Notes under the pieces: generated by a model | Told to the model about the DNA's origin: nothing | The model's database searches: none | What the model saw: only the letters and a program-made list of their open reading frames with translations | From: Herbidospora galbida | GTDB lineage: Bacteria > Actinomycetota > Actinomycetes > Streptosporangiales > Streptosporangiaceae | Direction of reading: 5' to 3' | DNA: 64,000 nt | NCBI RefSeq assembly: GCF_005233835.1 | Contig: NZ_SZQA01000038.1 | Location: 1 to 64,000 of the forward strand | Shown here: piece by piece, positions 12,330-21,254 of the stretch | Layout of the letters: every line of letters begins with the position of its first letter | Numbering within the stretch: the stretch's first letter is position 1 | Program-made: the position numbers and the translations under genes

Positions 12330-13484
12330 ATGGACGTCATATACCTGGACAACTGCGCCACTACCCGCGTGGACGAAGAAGTGCTCGACGCGATGCTGCC
12401 GTACCTGCGCGAGGAGTTCGGCAACCCGTCCTCCCCGCACCTGCTGGGCAAGCGGGCCCGCAGAGCGGTCGACCGGGCCGCCGAGTCGGTCGCCCGGCTG
12501 CTCGGCGGCGACCCGGCCGGCGTCGTGTTCACCTCCGGCGCGACCGAGAGCAACAACCTCGCGCTGCTCGGCGCGTTCGGCCACGACGACCGCTCCCCGG
12601 TCAACGCGGTGTTCTGCCCCACCGACCACAAATCGTCGCTGTCGGTCGCCCGCGCGCTGCGCGGGCGCGGCGTCGACGTCCGGACCATGGCGATCCGGGC
12701 CGACGGCGTGGTCGACCTGGCCCGGTTCGCCGGCCAGCTCGACTTCGACTCCCGGCTGGCCACGGTGGCCTGGGTGAACAGCGAGATCGGCACCATCCAG
12801 CCGGTCCGCGAGATGGCCGCGCTCTGCCATGAGAGCGGCGCCCTGCTGCACGTCGACGCCGCCCCGGCCGCGGGACGGATCCCGATCGACGTGGCCGGCG
12901 CGAGCGTCGACACCCTGGCCATGTCCGCCCACAAGATCGGCGGCCCGAAGGGCATCGGCGTCCTGTACGTCCGCCCGGAGATCCGCCGCAGGATCCGTCC
13001 CATCACCTACGGCGGCGGCCAGTACGACCTGCGCAGCGGCACCATTCCCACCCACCTGGCGGTCGGCCTCGGCACCGCCTGCGAGCTGGCCGCGGCCCGG
13101 ATGGAGGAGGACGGCAGGAAGGTCGCGCTGCTGCGCGCGACCGCGCTGGAACTGCTCACCCGCCGCATCCCCGGCCTGCGCCTCAACGGGCGCCCGGAGG
13201 CCGGCGTCCCGCACGTGCTGAACCTGGTGCTGCCGGGCGTGCGCGGCGAGAGCCTGGTCGCGAGCCTGCCGTCGGTGGCGCTGTCCACCGGATCGGCGTG
13301 CAACTCCGACTCCCAGGAACCCTCGCCCGTGCTCACCGCGATCGGGGTCAGCGCCGAGGACGCCAACAGCTCCATCCGGATGTGCCTGAGCCCCCGCATG
13401 ACGGTCGAGGAACTGGTCACCGGACTGAACCTGGTCTGTGACCGGGCCCGCGGCCTGGCCGGCGTCGTGGCGGCGATGCGTTGA
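12330..13484 (+). CDS. Cysteine desulfurase, NifS/IscS-like class V aminotransferase fold
   Basis: 384 residues. An N-terminal YLDNCATT motif, the PLP lysine in SAHKIGGPKG and a mobile active-site loop with Cys in STGSACNSDS are all present, so persulfide-forming chemistry (L-Cys to Ala plus bound sulfane sulfur) is expected. There is no iscU, iscA or fdx nearby. Its place at the end of the C-domain/296-residue operon suggests pathway-specific sulfur supply, as in thiotetronate polyketide clusters that carry their own desulfurase. GAGGGCGG precedes ATG 12330. A strong hairpin follows the stop. Confidence 0.92.
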   Translation: MDVIYLDNCATTRVDEEVLDAMLPYLREEFGNPSSPHLLGKRARRAVDRAAESVARLLGGDPAGVVFTSGATESNNLALLGAFGHDDRSPVNAVFCPTDHKSSLSVARALRGRGVDVRTMAIRADGVVDLARFAGQLDFDSRLATVAWVNSEIGTIQPVREMAALCHESGALLHVDAAPAAGRIPIDVAGASVDTLAMSAHKIGGPKGIGVLYVRPEIRRRIRPITYGGGQYDLRSGTIPTHLAVGLGTACELAAARMEEDGRKVALLRATALELLTRRIPGLRLNGRPEAGVPHVLNLVLPGVRGESLVASLPSVALSTGSACNSDSQEPSPVLTAIGVSAEDANSSIRMCLSPRMTVEELVTGLNLVCDRARGLAGVVAAMR

Positions 13485-13488
13485 GGAC

Positions 13489-13518
13489 AGGGGTCCGCCG
13501 CAGGGGCGGCGGACCCCT
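13489..13518. terminator. Bidirectional hairpin between convergent desulfurase and regulator genes
   Basis: A perfect 13-bp stem (AGGGGTCCGCCGC with its complement) and 4-nt loop AGGG lie between the stops at 13484 and 13520. There is no long U tract on either side, as is common in actinomycetes. Confidence 0.85.
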
Positions 13519-13519
13519 C

Positions 13520-14467
13520 TCACGCCCCGCCGGCCAGGAACGTGCGGGCCGCCTGCACACCCGCCTGAAACCGGCTGGTGGCCTCCAGGTCACGCATCAG
13601 GGTGGCGATGTGCCGGCGGCAGCTCCGCACCGACATGCCGAGCTTGCGGGCCACCACCTCGTCGGTGTAGCCCTTCGCCATCAGCCCCGCGATGGCCTGC
13701 CGCAGGTCGTCGGCGACGTTCGCGTAGCCGGACTCGGCGCCCTCCAGCGGCGTCGCGGTGTCCCACAGATGGTCGAACAGGTCGAGCAGGAACCGGACGA
13801 TCCCGTCGTTGTGCACCCGCGCCACGTTGGTCTCGCCGTCCGACAGGCCGAACAGCACGACCAGCTCGCGGTCGAAGACGACCGCGGAGCGCGGGACGTG
13901 ACTGACCGTGCCGATGGCCGCGCCCGCGTCGATGAGCTGCTTCAGCTTCATCCGGGTGGCCAGGTCGGCCCGGTTCCGGTGCTGGCAGACGATCCGCACG
14001 GTGACGCCGCGCGAGAGCAGCGGCAGGTACGCCCGGGCCAGCTCCTCGGCGTCGTCCTCGCCGGACTGCAGGACCAGCACCTCGGTACGGCAGGCGTCCC
14101 CGGCCATCTTGAGGAAGCCGCGCACCTCCAGCGACCCGGCCAGGTACTCGATCGGCGACGGCGCGGGACCGACGAAGTCCCGGATCTGGTCGATCAGCTC
14201 CCGCCGCTGGTAGATCTCCCGCTCCACCGAGGAGACCAGCGCGTTGGCCGCCACCTGCGGGTCCACCGGGATGAACCGGTGGGCGGCGCCGTCCACGGCG
14301 CGTAACAGGCGGCTCTCGACCAGCTGGTTCACCGCCTCGTTCAGCTCGCGCACGCCGATGCCTAGCTCGCCGGCCGCCACGTCGAGGACGTCGATGGCGC
14401 CCTTCCTGGTCGCGTATCGGTAGACGCCGGCGATGTCGGCGGGCCACTTGGTAATCGAATTCATCAT
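13520..14467 (-). CDS. TrmB-like / LuxR-type HTH transcriptional regulator
   Basis: 315 residues with an N-terminal winged-helix region (about 20-75), a central sensor-like region and a C-terminal LuxR-type helix-turn-helix (about 255-305, motif YTDEVVARKLGMSVRSCRRH). This architecture is common for cluster-linked regulators in actinomycetes. The start is ATG 14467 with AGGAGG 7 nt upstream; the ribosome site overlaps the stop of the ABC permease, so it is the last gene of the 29.8-13.5 kb operon. It has no receiver domain and may sense a metabolite. It is a candidate for binding the CTGGCA repeats. Confidence 0.85.
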   Translation of the reverse strand: MMNSITKWPADIAGVYRYATRKGAIDVLDVAAGELGIGVRELNEAVNQLVESRLLRAVDGAAHRFIPVDPQVAANALVSSVEREIYQRRELIDQIRDFVGPAPSPIEYLAGSLEVRGFLKMAGDACRTEVLVLQSGEDDAEELARAYLPLLSRGVTVRIVCQHRNRADLATRMKLKQLIDAGAAIGTVSHVPRSAVVFDRELVVLFGLSDGETNVARVHNDGIVRFLLDLFDHLWDTATPLEGAESGYANVADDLRQAIAGLMAKGYTDEVVARKLGMSVRSCRRHIATLMRDLEATSRFQAGVQAARTFLAGGA

Positions 14468-14479
14468 GGTGCTGCCTCC

Positions 14480-15622
14480 TCAGAGGGTTCTCGTTCGTCG
14501 GCTGAACAGGACTAGGGACAGGCTCAGCAGAACGGCGGCCATGAGGCCCAGGACGGCGACCTCCGGCAGCACGTCGCCGAGACCCGTCCCGGGCCGGGAA
14601 AGAGTCAGGAGGGCGTCCATCCCCCAGGCGTGCGGGAACAGGTGGCCGATGGCGGTGAGCGTCTGGCCGGCGGCCTCTGCGGGCCACAGGCAGCCGCCGA
14701 GCATGCCGAGCACGATGCCGAGCGGCGGCCCGATCGCGGACGGCTGCGCCGACGAGCGGACCAGGCTGCCCATCAGGATCGCGGCGCCGGTGGCGACCAA
14801 AGCGAAGACGCCCACGACGGCGGCGACGCCGAACGGCTCGCCCCAGGAGACGCCGAACAGCAGCGAACTCACCACCATGATCAGCACGGCCTGGGCGGCG
14901 GCCACGATGAAGCGGCTGAGCGCCTCGCCGAACAGGACGGCCCCGCGCCGCACCGGGGCGGTGAAGGCCCGGGGCAGCATGCCGATGCGGCGGCTCTCGA
15001 CGAGCGCGGCGGCGACGGCCATGGAGTTGATGAACGTGAACAGCAGCAGGTTGGCCGGGGCGGTGTAGGCGAACCCCCGTGGTGTTCCAGAGGCCGTGTC
15101 CGAGTTGACCACCTCGACGTCGGCCGAGGCGGCCTGCGCCTTCCGTACCAGTTCGGCGGCCTGGGCCGGGGTCGCGCCGGCCGAGGTGGCGGCGCGGGTG
15201 GCCTCGATGACGGCCGCGACCCGGCCGACGGAGACGTCGACGGCGCTGCGGGCGGCCATGCCGCTGCCGCTGGACTGCGTCATGACCAGCTCGAACGTGG
15301 TCGAGCCCGGCGGGATCACGACTCCGGCGGCCAGCGCGCCGCCCCGGACGCCGGCCCGCAGCTCCTCCTCGCCGCCGACGGAGGTGATCTCCAGGTCGGG
15401 ATGCGCGCGCAGTTCCGCCAGGACGGCGGCGGCCACCGGGTCGGACTCCTGGGCCACCACGCCGACCGGCAGCCGTGAGGCGGCGGCGCCGCCGCCCAGC
15501 GCCATGCCGACGAAGACGATGCTGACGAACGGCATCACCACGATGAAGAACAGGCCCACCCGGTCACGGGAGTGGCGGCGCAGGTTGGCGGCGACCAGGG
15601 CCAAGACGGGGTGCGGTCTCAT
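14480..15622 (-). CDS. ABC-2 type exporter permease (second subunit)
   Basis: 380 residues with one N-terminal membrane helix, a large extracytoplasmic region (about 45-190) and five or six C-terminal helices, the standard ABC-2/DrrB-like topology. It overlaps the upstream permease gene by ATGA. With the ATPase at 16799 it should form a heterodimeric exporter, probably for the cluster's product and hence self-resistance. Confidence 0.9.
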   Translation of the reverse strand: MRPHPVLALVAANLRRHSRDRVGLFFIVVMPFVSIVFVGMALGGGAAASRLPVGVVAQESDPVAAAVLAELRAHPDLEITSVGGEEELRAGVRGGALAAGVVIPPGSTTFELVMTQSSGSGMAARSAVDVSVGRVAAVIEATRAATSAGATPAQAAELVRKAQAASADVEVVNSDTASGTPRGFAYTAPANLLLFTFINSMAVAAALVESRRIGMLPRAFTAPVRRGAVLFGEALSRFIVAAAQAVLIMVVSSLLFGVSWGEPFGVAAVVGVFALVATGAAILMGSLVRSSAQPSAIGPPLGIVLGMLGGCLWPAEAAGQTLTAIGHLFPHAWGMDALLTLSRPGTGLGDVLPEVAVLGLMAAVLLSLSLVLFSRRTRTL

Positions 15623-16797
15623 CCGAGCAGTCCCTTCCTGAAGCCGGTCGCGGCCAGCCCGAAGGCGGCCACGGCGATCGCGCACAGGACGCCGATCGGC
15701 AGGGCCACCGAGGCCGGTCCCGCGCCCGATCCGGCCAGGCCGGTGAGCCCGGTGGTGGTCCAGGCGTTCGGGGTGAACAGGGCGATCTTCTGGAGCACGT
15801 CCGGCAGCGTGTAGAGCGGGACCAGGCTGCCGCCGAAGAACGCGGCCACGAAGGAGATCACCATGATCACTCCGTCGGCCTGGGCGTCGGTCCTGGCCCG
15901 GCTGGCGACCAGCATGGTGATCGCGGTGGCGGCCAGCACGTGCGCGAGCAGGAGGGTGAACACGGCCACCGGGTCGCCCCACGTGGAGCCGAAGATCAGC
16001 ACCGAGGAGGCCCAGGTGACGCAGACACTCACCATGGCGAGGGCGAACCCGACGACGGCCTTGCCCGCGATCGGGACCCAGCCGTGGATCGGCCCGGCCC
16101 GCATCCGGTCGAGAGTGCCCTGCTTGCGTTCGATCAGCAGGCTGCGGAACGACGCGCCGACCACGAAGAAGGCGAACAGCGCGGCCATGCCGGCGCCGTA
16201 GTAGACCGACAGGTCGACCCTGCCGCCGGCCATCGGGTCGTTGTCCAGGGTCAGGGCCGGCCCGGCCGCGCCGTTGCGCTCCACGAACTCCTTGACCTCC
16301 CCGGCGGGCACGCCCGCGTCCAGGGAGGCCCGGACCGCGAGCGTGCGGGCCCGCACCAGGCTGGAGATGCGGTCCACCACGGCGTTCGCGACCACCCCCG
16401 CCAGCGGCGTGTCCGCTGAGGTCAGCACGCCGACCCGGCCGCCCTCGCCCGCGCCGACGCTGGCGCTGAACCCGGCGGGGAAGATGATCGCGGCCCCGAT
16501 GTCGCCCGCGTCCAGGGCGCTCTGGGCCCGCTCACGGCTGGGCAGGTCGCGCAGCGTCAGCACGCCGTCCAGCTCGGTGGACGCCATGACCTCGCGGCGG
16601 ACACCGGCGGGGAACTCGCCGCCGTCCAGGTCGACCATGCCGACGGTGGCCCGCAGCGGCGGGTCGTCGCCGCCGAGCGCCACCCCGAACAGGGTGGCCA
16701 TGGCCACCGGCACGATGATCGCGATGATCAGGGCGGTCCGGTCCCGCACCCGGGTCCGGAGCTCCAGGGCGCTCACCGTGAGAAGCGATCGCAACAT
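15619..16797 (-). CDS. ABC-2 type exporter permease (first subunit)
   Basis: 392 residues with the same topology as the next gene: helix 1 at about 22-42, an extracytoplasmic domain to about 215, then six helices ending in FRKGLLG. The two permeases look like diverged duplicates. Its ATG lies 1 bp after the ATPase stop, so the subunits are co-translated. Confidence 0.9.
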   Translation of the reverse strand: MLRSLLTVSALELRTRVRDRTALIIAIIVPVAMATLFGVALGGDDPPLRATVGMVDLDGGEFPAGVRREVMASTELDGVLTLRDLPSRERAQSALDAGDIGAAIIFPAGFSASVGAGEGGRVGVLTSADTPLAGVVANAVVDRISSLVRARTLAVRASLDAGVPAGEVKEFVERNGAAGPALTLDNDPMAGGRVDLSVYYGAGMAALFAFFVVGASFRSLLIERKQGTLDRMRAGPIHGWVPIAGKAVVGFALAMVSVCVTWASSVLIFGSTWGDPVAVFTLLLAHVLAATAITMLVASRARTDAQADGVIMVISFVAAFFGGSLVPLYTLPDVLQKIALFTPNAWTTTGLTGLAGSGAGPASVALPIGVLCAIAVAAFGLAATGFRKGLLG

Positions 16798-16798
16798 G

Positions 16799-17749
16799 TC
16801 AGTCCCTGAGCGTGCTGCCGGTGAGGTGCAGGAAGGTGGCCTCGAGGTCGGGTTCGACGACCTCGACGGCGGTGACGGCGGCGATGCCGTCGACCGTGGA
16901 GATGACCGCGGGCAGCAGGTACCGGCCGCCTTCGGCGATCAGCCGGACCGACCCGGCCGTGGTGCGGACCGCCTCGGTGACGCCGCCCAGGCCGCGGAGC
17001 TTGGCGAGGGCGGTCTCGACGTCGCCGTCCAGGGTGAGCTCGATCCGGTCGGCCCCGCCGACCAGCTCGACCAGCTCATGGCGGGTGCCCTCGGCGACGA
17101 CGGAGCCGTGGTCGACGATCGCGATCCGGTGGCAGATGCGCTCGACCTCCTCCATGTAGTGGGAGGTGTAGAGCAGCGCCATGCCGTCGGCCACCAGGCG
17201 TTCGAGGCCGTCCAGGATGGACTTGCGGCTCTGCGGGTCGACGCCGACCGTGGGCTCGTCCAGGATGAGCAGTTCGGGACGGTGCAGCAGGGCGGCGCCG
17301 ATGTTGATGCGCCGCTTCATGCCGCCGGAGTAGGTGTCGAGTTTGGCGTCGGCGCGGTCGGCGAGGCCGACCAGGTCGAGCACCTCCTCCACCCGCCCGC
17401 GCACCTCCCTGCGCGGCAGGCCGAACAGGCGGCAGAAGAAGCGCAGGTTCTCCCGGCCGGTCAGGTCGGGGTAGAGGGCGATCTCCTGCGGGACGTAGCC
17501 GATCTTCGCCTTGGCCGCCATCGGGTCGGTTGCCAGGTCGGCGCCGCCGACCACGACCGTGCCCGTGTCGGGCTTGAGCAGGCCGACCAGCATGGAGATC
17601 GTGGTGGTCTTGCCGGCGCCGTTCGGGCCCAGCAGCCCGTACGCCTCCCCCGGCGCGATGGTGAACCCGACGTCGCGCACCGCGACCACGCCGCCGTAAC
17701 TCTTGCTGAGGTTCTCGCAGGTCAGCGTGTTGATCAGCGTGTCGGTCAT
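16799..17749 (-). CDS. ABC transporter ATP-binding protein (DrrA-like)
   Basis: 316 residues. Walker [11 protein letters not shown] (near residue 41), signature YSGGMKRR, Walker [13 protein letters not shown] and the H-loop TSHYMEE are all intact. The C-terminal extension of about 80 residues is typical of drug-export ATPases that partner ABC-2 permeases. It overlaps the beta-helix gene by ATGA. Confidence 0.95.
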   Translation of the reverse strand: MTDTLINTLTCENLSKSYGGVVAVRDVGFTIAPGEAYGLLGPNGAGKTTTISMLVGLLKPDTGTVVVGGADLATDPMAAKAKIGYVPQEIALYPDLTGRENLRFFCRLFGLPRREVRGRVEEVLDLVGLADRADAKLDTYSGGMKRRINIGAALLHRPELLILDEPTVGVDPQSRKSILDGLERLVADGMALLYTSHYMEEVERICHRIAIVDHGSVVAEGTRHELVELVGGADRIELTLDGDVETALAKLRGLGGVTEAVRTTAGSVRLIAEGGRYLLPAVISTVDGIAAVTAVEVVEPDLEATFLHLTGSTLRD

Positions 17750-18750
17750 GGCCGCCACCCCCATGCCTCGCCGGGCTCTCCCTTGGCGGCCACGTTGCCG
17801 GCGAAGGTCTGGAGTCCGAGGTCGACGCCGAGCTGGTAGTCCAGCGGCGTGTTGCCGGTGACCCTGTTCCAGAGGATGTGGTTGGCCACCGCGTCGTCGC
17901 CGCCCCAGCCCTTGGACGAGCCCATCACGAACGCGGCGCCCATCACCGACTCGCCGCTGGGGTGGTTGTCGTGGACGTCGTTGTCGACCACGCACACCCG
18001 CTCGGTGCCGATCAGCGCGATCCCCACCCCCGAGATCGGCGGGCCCGCCGCGCCCAGCGCGCCGGGGTCCTCGCCGCCGGAGGCCAGGTCGTTGCCGTGG
18101 ACGACGTTGCCGGCGACCAGGCAGTCCCGCACCCCGCCGTCCGGCTCCCCCTCGTAGGTCTGGTTGAGCAGCAGCAGCCCGATCGCGTTGCCGTGGCTGA
18201 CGTTGCGCAGCACCCGCACCCCGCTGGAGTTGTCGACGAACACTCCGAACGCGTTGGCGAAGGTCTCGTTGCCCTCGACGAGCGCCTCGCCGCGGCCGCA
18301 GAAACTGACCGCGACGCCGCCGTACTGGCTGCCGGAGGCCCGGCACCGGAGCACTTCGCAGCCGTCGCCCTCCCGCACGTAGACACCCCAGACGGCGTTG
18401 TCCACGGCGGTCACGTCCCGGACGGCGAGGCCGGTGACGGAGTGGGCGTAGACGCCGGCGCCGGAGAAGCCGCGCACCGTCAGCCCGTCGAGGGTGACGT
18501 CGCGGACGCCGCAGGCGACGACGCCGGAGACGACATCCTCGCCCGCGTCGTGCAGTTTCGGGACGTCGGGGCGGAGCCCCGGTCCGGGGAGCAGCACGGC
18601 CCCCTCACCGCGCAGGGTCACCCCGTCGTGCCTGATCCAGACGTTCCCCGGGTACTCCCCCGCGGCGAGCAGGATCGTCGCGCCGGGGCCCGCCTCGTCC
18701 AGGGCGGCCTGGATCGGCTCGCCGGGCCGGACGGTCGTGGTCATGGACAT
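17746..18750 (-). CDS. Right-handed parallel beta-helix (NosD/pectate-lyase-like) protein
   Basis: 334 residues with repeated beta-helix rungs (GNxxxxNxxGV-type repeats from about residue 100 to 310) but no signal peptide, so it is probably cytoplasmic. Beta-helix proteins usually bind or cleave polysaccharides; some act as epimerases, isomerases or cyclases. No lyase catalytic set is recognisable. It is unusual inside a polyketide operon, lying between the exporter and a PPTase gene. ATG 18750 is preferred because AGGAAGG lies 7 nt upstream; ATG 18744 is the alternative. Confidence 0.8.
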   Translation of the reverse strand: MSMTTTVRPGEPIQAALDEAGPGATILLAAGEYPGNVWIRHDGVTLRGEGAVLLPGPGLRPDVPKLHDAGEDVVSGVVACGVRDVTLDGLTVRGFSGAGVYAHSVTGLAVRDVTAVDNAVWGVYVREGDGCEVLRCRASGSQYGGVAVSFCGRGEALVEGNETFANAFGVFVDNSSGVRVLRNVSHGNAIGLLLLNQTYEGEPDGGVRDCLVAGNVVHGNDLASGGEDPGALGAAGPPISGVGIALIGTERVCVVDNDVHDNHPSGESVMGAAFVMGSSKGWGGDDAVANHILWNRVTGNTPLDYQLGVDLGLQTFAGNVAAKGEPGEAWGWRP

Positions 18751-19205
18751 CGGGTGTCCTTCCTGTCGGCGTAGACGACGGCGAGGGAGACGAGCAGCCC
18801 CGCGCCGCTCCCCCAGCGGGCCGCGCCCGCCACCTGGCCCCGGCCGCCGGCCAGGCGGAGCCGGGCGGCCTCCCGGCAGGCGCCACGCAGGACGTACGCC
18901 GCGCCGGCGGTCAGGGCCAAGCCGGTGGCGGCGGTGAGTTCGGCGGCCGCCTCGTCGAGCAGCTCGCCGGCCCAGGGCGACGGCGGCTCCGGCGCCGCCT
19001 CGAAGTCGTGCCAGCTGAAGCCGGGCGGGCGGCCCCCGACGGCCTTGATGAAGCTCTCCTTGACCGGGAACGTCGCCGCGCCCAGGCCTCGGTCACGTTC
19101 GGCGAGGGTGGTGAGGTGGCGGGCGAAGGTCGCGCCGCCGCGCGCGGCGGCCCGGCTCAGCCGGTCGGCCGAGACGATGTCCACCCCGATCAGGACGGCG
19201 GTCAC
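18741..19205 (-). CDS. Holo-[acyl-carrier-protein] synthase, AcpS type (copy 1)
   Basis: 154 residues from GTG 19205, coupled by GTGA to the preceding hydrolase stop. The AcpS motifs GVDIV (Mg-binding Asp) and FPVKESFIKAVGG (Lys-Glu) are intact. A C-terminal strand resembling SLAVVYA matches the family. It should transfer phosphopantetheine from CoA to the cluster's carrier proteins. A second AcpS-type gene is at 20838. Confidence 0.88.
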   Translation of the reverse strand: MTAVLIGVDIVSADRLSRAAARGGATFARHLTTLAERDRGLGAATFPVKESFIKAVGGRPPGFSWHDFEAAPEPPSPWAGELLDEAAAELTAATGLALTAGAAYVLRGACREAARLRLAGGRGQVAGAARWGSGAGLLVSLAVVYADRKDTRCP

Positions 19206-19987
19206 GCCGGCACCCGCCCGTGCCGGTCCAGGAACGACTCCAGGACCGCGGTGTACTCGTCGGCCCGCTCGATCATCGGGATGTGGCCGCTGTCGGCCAC
19301 GACGACGACCTCGGTCCCCGGGTAGTCAGCGAGCAGTTCCAGCCAGGGGTCGACGGGGGTCATCCGGTCGTGCCGGCCCCACACGAACGCGGCAGGGCAG
19401 CGCACCTTGTCCAGTGCGGGCCTGACCTGGTAGCGGCGGGTGGCCTTGATGCTGCGGGCCATGCTGACCATCGCCTCGGGCCGCAGCATCATGGCGCCGA
19501 CGCCGTCCATCTGCTCCTGGGTGAAGAACCGCTCCTCGCCGTGGAAGAGCGCGGCCGTCATCCGGTCGCCGAACTCCGCGCCGACCGGCCGCACGCTGGC
19601 CCGCCGGTCGAAGCTGAGGCCGACGTCGGGGTCGGGGGTGAGGCCGGGGGCGCCGCTGACCACGATGCCGCGCACCCGGTCGGGGTGCCGCCCGGCGAGG
19701 TCGATCGCGACGAGCCCGCCGAGCGAGTTGGCGCACACGATCACATCCCGTTCGCCGGCCTCGTCGCAGGCCCGCAGGAGCGCGTCGCCGAGCCGTTCGA
19801 TCGACCCGGCCACCCGCCGGTCGAGAGCGCAGACGGCCTCGTGGGTGCGGAGCACCGGCACCCCCGCCGCCGCCAGCCGCCGGTAGGGGTGCTCCCAGAT
19901 CCAGCCGCCGGCGAACAGCGCGGACATGAACACCACGGCCGGCCGGCCGCCGTCTCCCGGCGCGTGCTCGAAGGTGAAGTCGGTCAT
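19202..19987 (-). CDS. Alpha/beta hydrolase
   Basis: 261 residues from ATG 19987 (GGGAG 6 nt upstream). The nucleophile elbow is CANSLGG, the acid GRHDR and the His DSGHIPM, giving a Ser-Asp-His triad. The elbow lacks the usual first Gly, as in MhpC/BphD-like C-C hydrolases and some esterases. Possible roles are type II thioesterase-like editing, chain release or ester hydrolysis. Confidence 0.88.
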   Translation of the reverse strand: MTDFTFEHAPGDGGRPAVVFMSALFAGGWIWEHPYRRLAAAGVPVLRTHEAVCALDRRVAGSIERLGDALLRACDEAGERDVIVCANSLGGLVAIDLAGRHPDRVRGIVVSGAPGLTPDPDVGLSFDRRASVRPVGAEFGDRMTAALFHGEERFFTQEQMDGVGAMMLRPEAMVSMARSIKATRRYQVRPALDKVRCPAAFVWGRHDRMTPVDPWLELLADYPGTEVVVVADSGHIPMIERADEYTAVLESFLDRHGRVPA

Positions 19988-19998
19988 CGTTGCTCCCG

Positions 19999-20841
19999 TC
20001 ACAGTAGGGGGACGTCGCCGGGGGTCCACCCGCAGCCGCAGGCCGCGCCGTCGCCGAGCCGGACCACGGTGCCGCAGTCGGCGCAGCGGGCGTACTCGCG
20101 GACGACCTCGGGGATCAGGACGCTGGTGAGGGCCCGGGCGCAGAGCCCGGCCCTGAAGAATCTGCGCACCGCCCGCTGGTGCGGGCGGGCGTGCACGGCG
20201 CGCACCGACTCGGGCCGGTCGAAGGCGGCGAGGGTGTACTTCCGGTCGCCGACGTCGAAGGTGGCGACCCCGAGGAAGCCCTTGGAGGCGCGCAGCCCTT
20301 TGACGATCTCCACGCTGAGCAGGTCCACCTCGGCGGCCTCCGCCGGGCCGCCGACCTCCACCCAGGTGAGGGTGAACGCGCCGGGCCGGTCGGTGCGGCT
20401 GCTCGCCGCCCGCGCGCTGACCCCGAATTCGCGCACCTCGTCGGCGGCGGGAACGAAGGCGGCCCGGTATCCGAGCGCCCCGGCGACGGCCAGCCGGTCG
20501 AAGGAGCGCCTGACCCGCCCCTCGGCGGTGACGAGGTCGGTCCCGGCGATCCTGACGACGCCACCGGCGCCAGGAATTCCCAGGTAGGAGTCACGGTGGT
20601 CGGCTTCGAGGGTCCACCAGACGGTCACCGCGTCGGCGTCCCCGGTCACCTGCTCGACCTGGAGGCGCGGGTTCCTGAAGCGCTCCAGGACGGCCGCCGC
20701 GTGCGCGGCCAGCGCGTCGCCGCTGAGCCAGCCGCCGGTGTCGGGGTCCTGGAACTGCGCGGCGGTGGCGGCCACGGCGGCGGGGTCGGCGCTCCGCCAC
20801 GCCTCAAGGTGGGCTTCAGCGATCTTCCTGGCGTCCATCAC
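19999..20841 (-). CDS. SnoaL/NTF2-like protein with second alpha+beta domain and C-terminal zinc ribbon
   Basis: 280 residues. Residues 1-120 fit an NTF2/SnoaL-like fold (AEAHLEAWRSAD start), 130-225 form a second alpha+beta domain and 250-275 hold CADC...CGC, a probable zinc knuckle. SnoaL-like proteins act as cyclases, isomerases or hydratases, but the fused zinc ribbon is unusual. GTG 20841 is favoured because GGAGGA is 9 nt upstream; ATG 20838 is the alternative. It overlaps the second PPTase gene by GTGA. Confidence 0.7.
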   Translation of the reverse strand: MMDARKIAEAHLEAWRSADPAAVAATAAQFQDPDTGGWLSGDALAAHAAAVLERFRNPRLQVEQVTGDADAVTVWWTLEADHRDSYLGIPGAGGVVRIAGTDLVTAEGRVRRSFDRLAVAGALGYRAAFVPAADEVREFGVSARAASSRTDRPGAFTLTWVEVGGPAEAAEVDLLSVEIVKGLRASKGFLGVATFDVGDRKYTLAAFDRPESVRAVHARPHQRAVRRFFRAGLCARALTSVLIPEVVREYARCADCGTVVRLGDGAACGCGWTPGDVPLL

Positions 20842-21254
20842 GCGTCACCGTCCTCCGGGAGCCCGGCCGACGCCACGGCCATCGCCAGCGCCCGGCCGGA
20901 GGTGTGGCTGAGCGAGAGCCGGATGCGCTGGTCGATCCGGGCGGCGAGGGCGGGGCCGAGCCTCACGAAAGGGGGATGGCCGTCGTTGCAGGCGGCGGTG
21001 CGGGCGCAGGCCGCGGTGGGCCGGGGCAGGACCTCGACCTGGACCAGATGCTCGGCCGTCGGCGGGACGCCGAGCAGGCGCAGGACGGCCTGCTTGGCGG
21101 CCAGCCGCCCGGCCCAGTGCTGGAGCGACCGGCCGGCGCCGGAGCGCAGCCGTTCGGCGGGGGTGTAGACGTCCTCGATCCGCATGCCGTCCAGCAGGTC
21201 CTGCGGCCGGGTGAGCCCGGCGAAGGCGACCATGGCGCTGCCCCACCGGCTCAT
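20838..21254 (-). CDS. AcpS-like phosphopantetheinyl transferase homologue (copy 2, altered metal site)
   Basis: 138 residues. The layout EDVYTPAERL, then WAGRLAAKQAVLRLLG, then SLSHTSGRALAMAV follows AcpS-type PPTases. The Mg-binding Glu of the usual (A)AKEA motif is Gln here (AAKQA). It may be weakened, may use another ligand, or may have become a scaffold. It starts by ATGA overlap with the acyltransferase stop, suggesting coupled expression. Confidence 0.75.
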   Translation of the reverse strand: MSRWGSAMVAFAGLTRPQDLLDGMRIEDVYTPAERLRSGAGRSLQHWAGRLAAKQAVLRLLGVPPTAEHLVQVEVLPRPTAACARTAACNDGHPPFVRLGPALAARIDQRIRLSLSHTSGRALAMAVASAGLPEDGDA

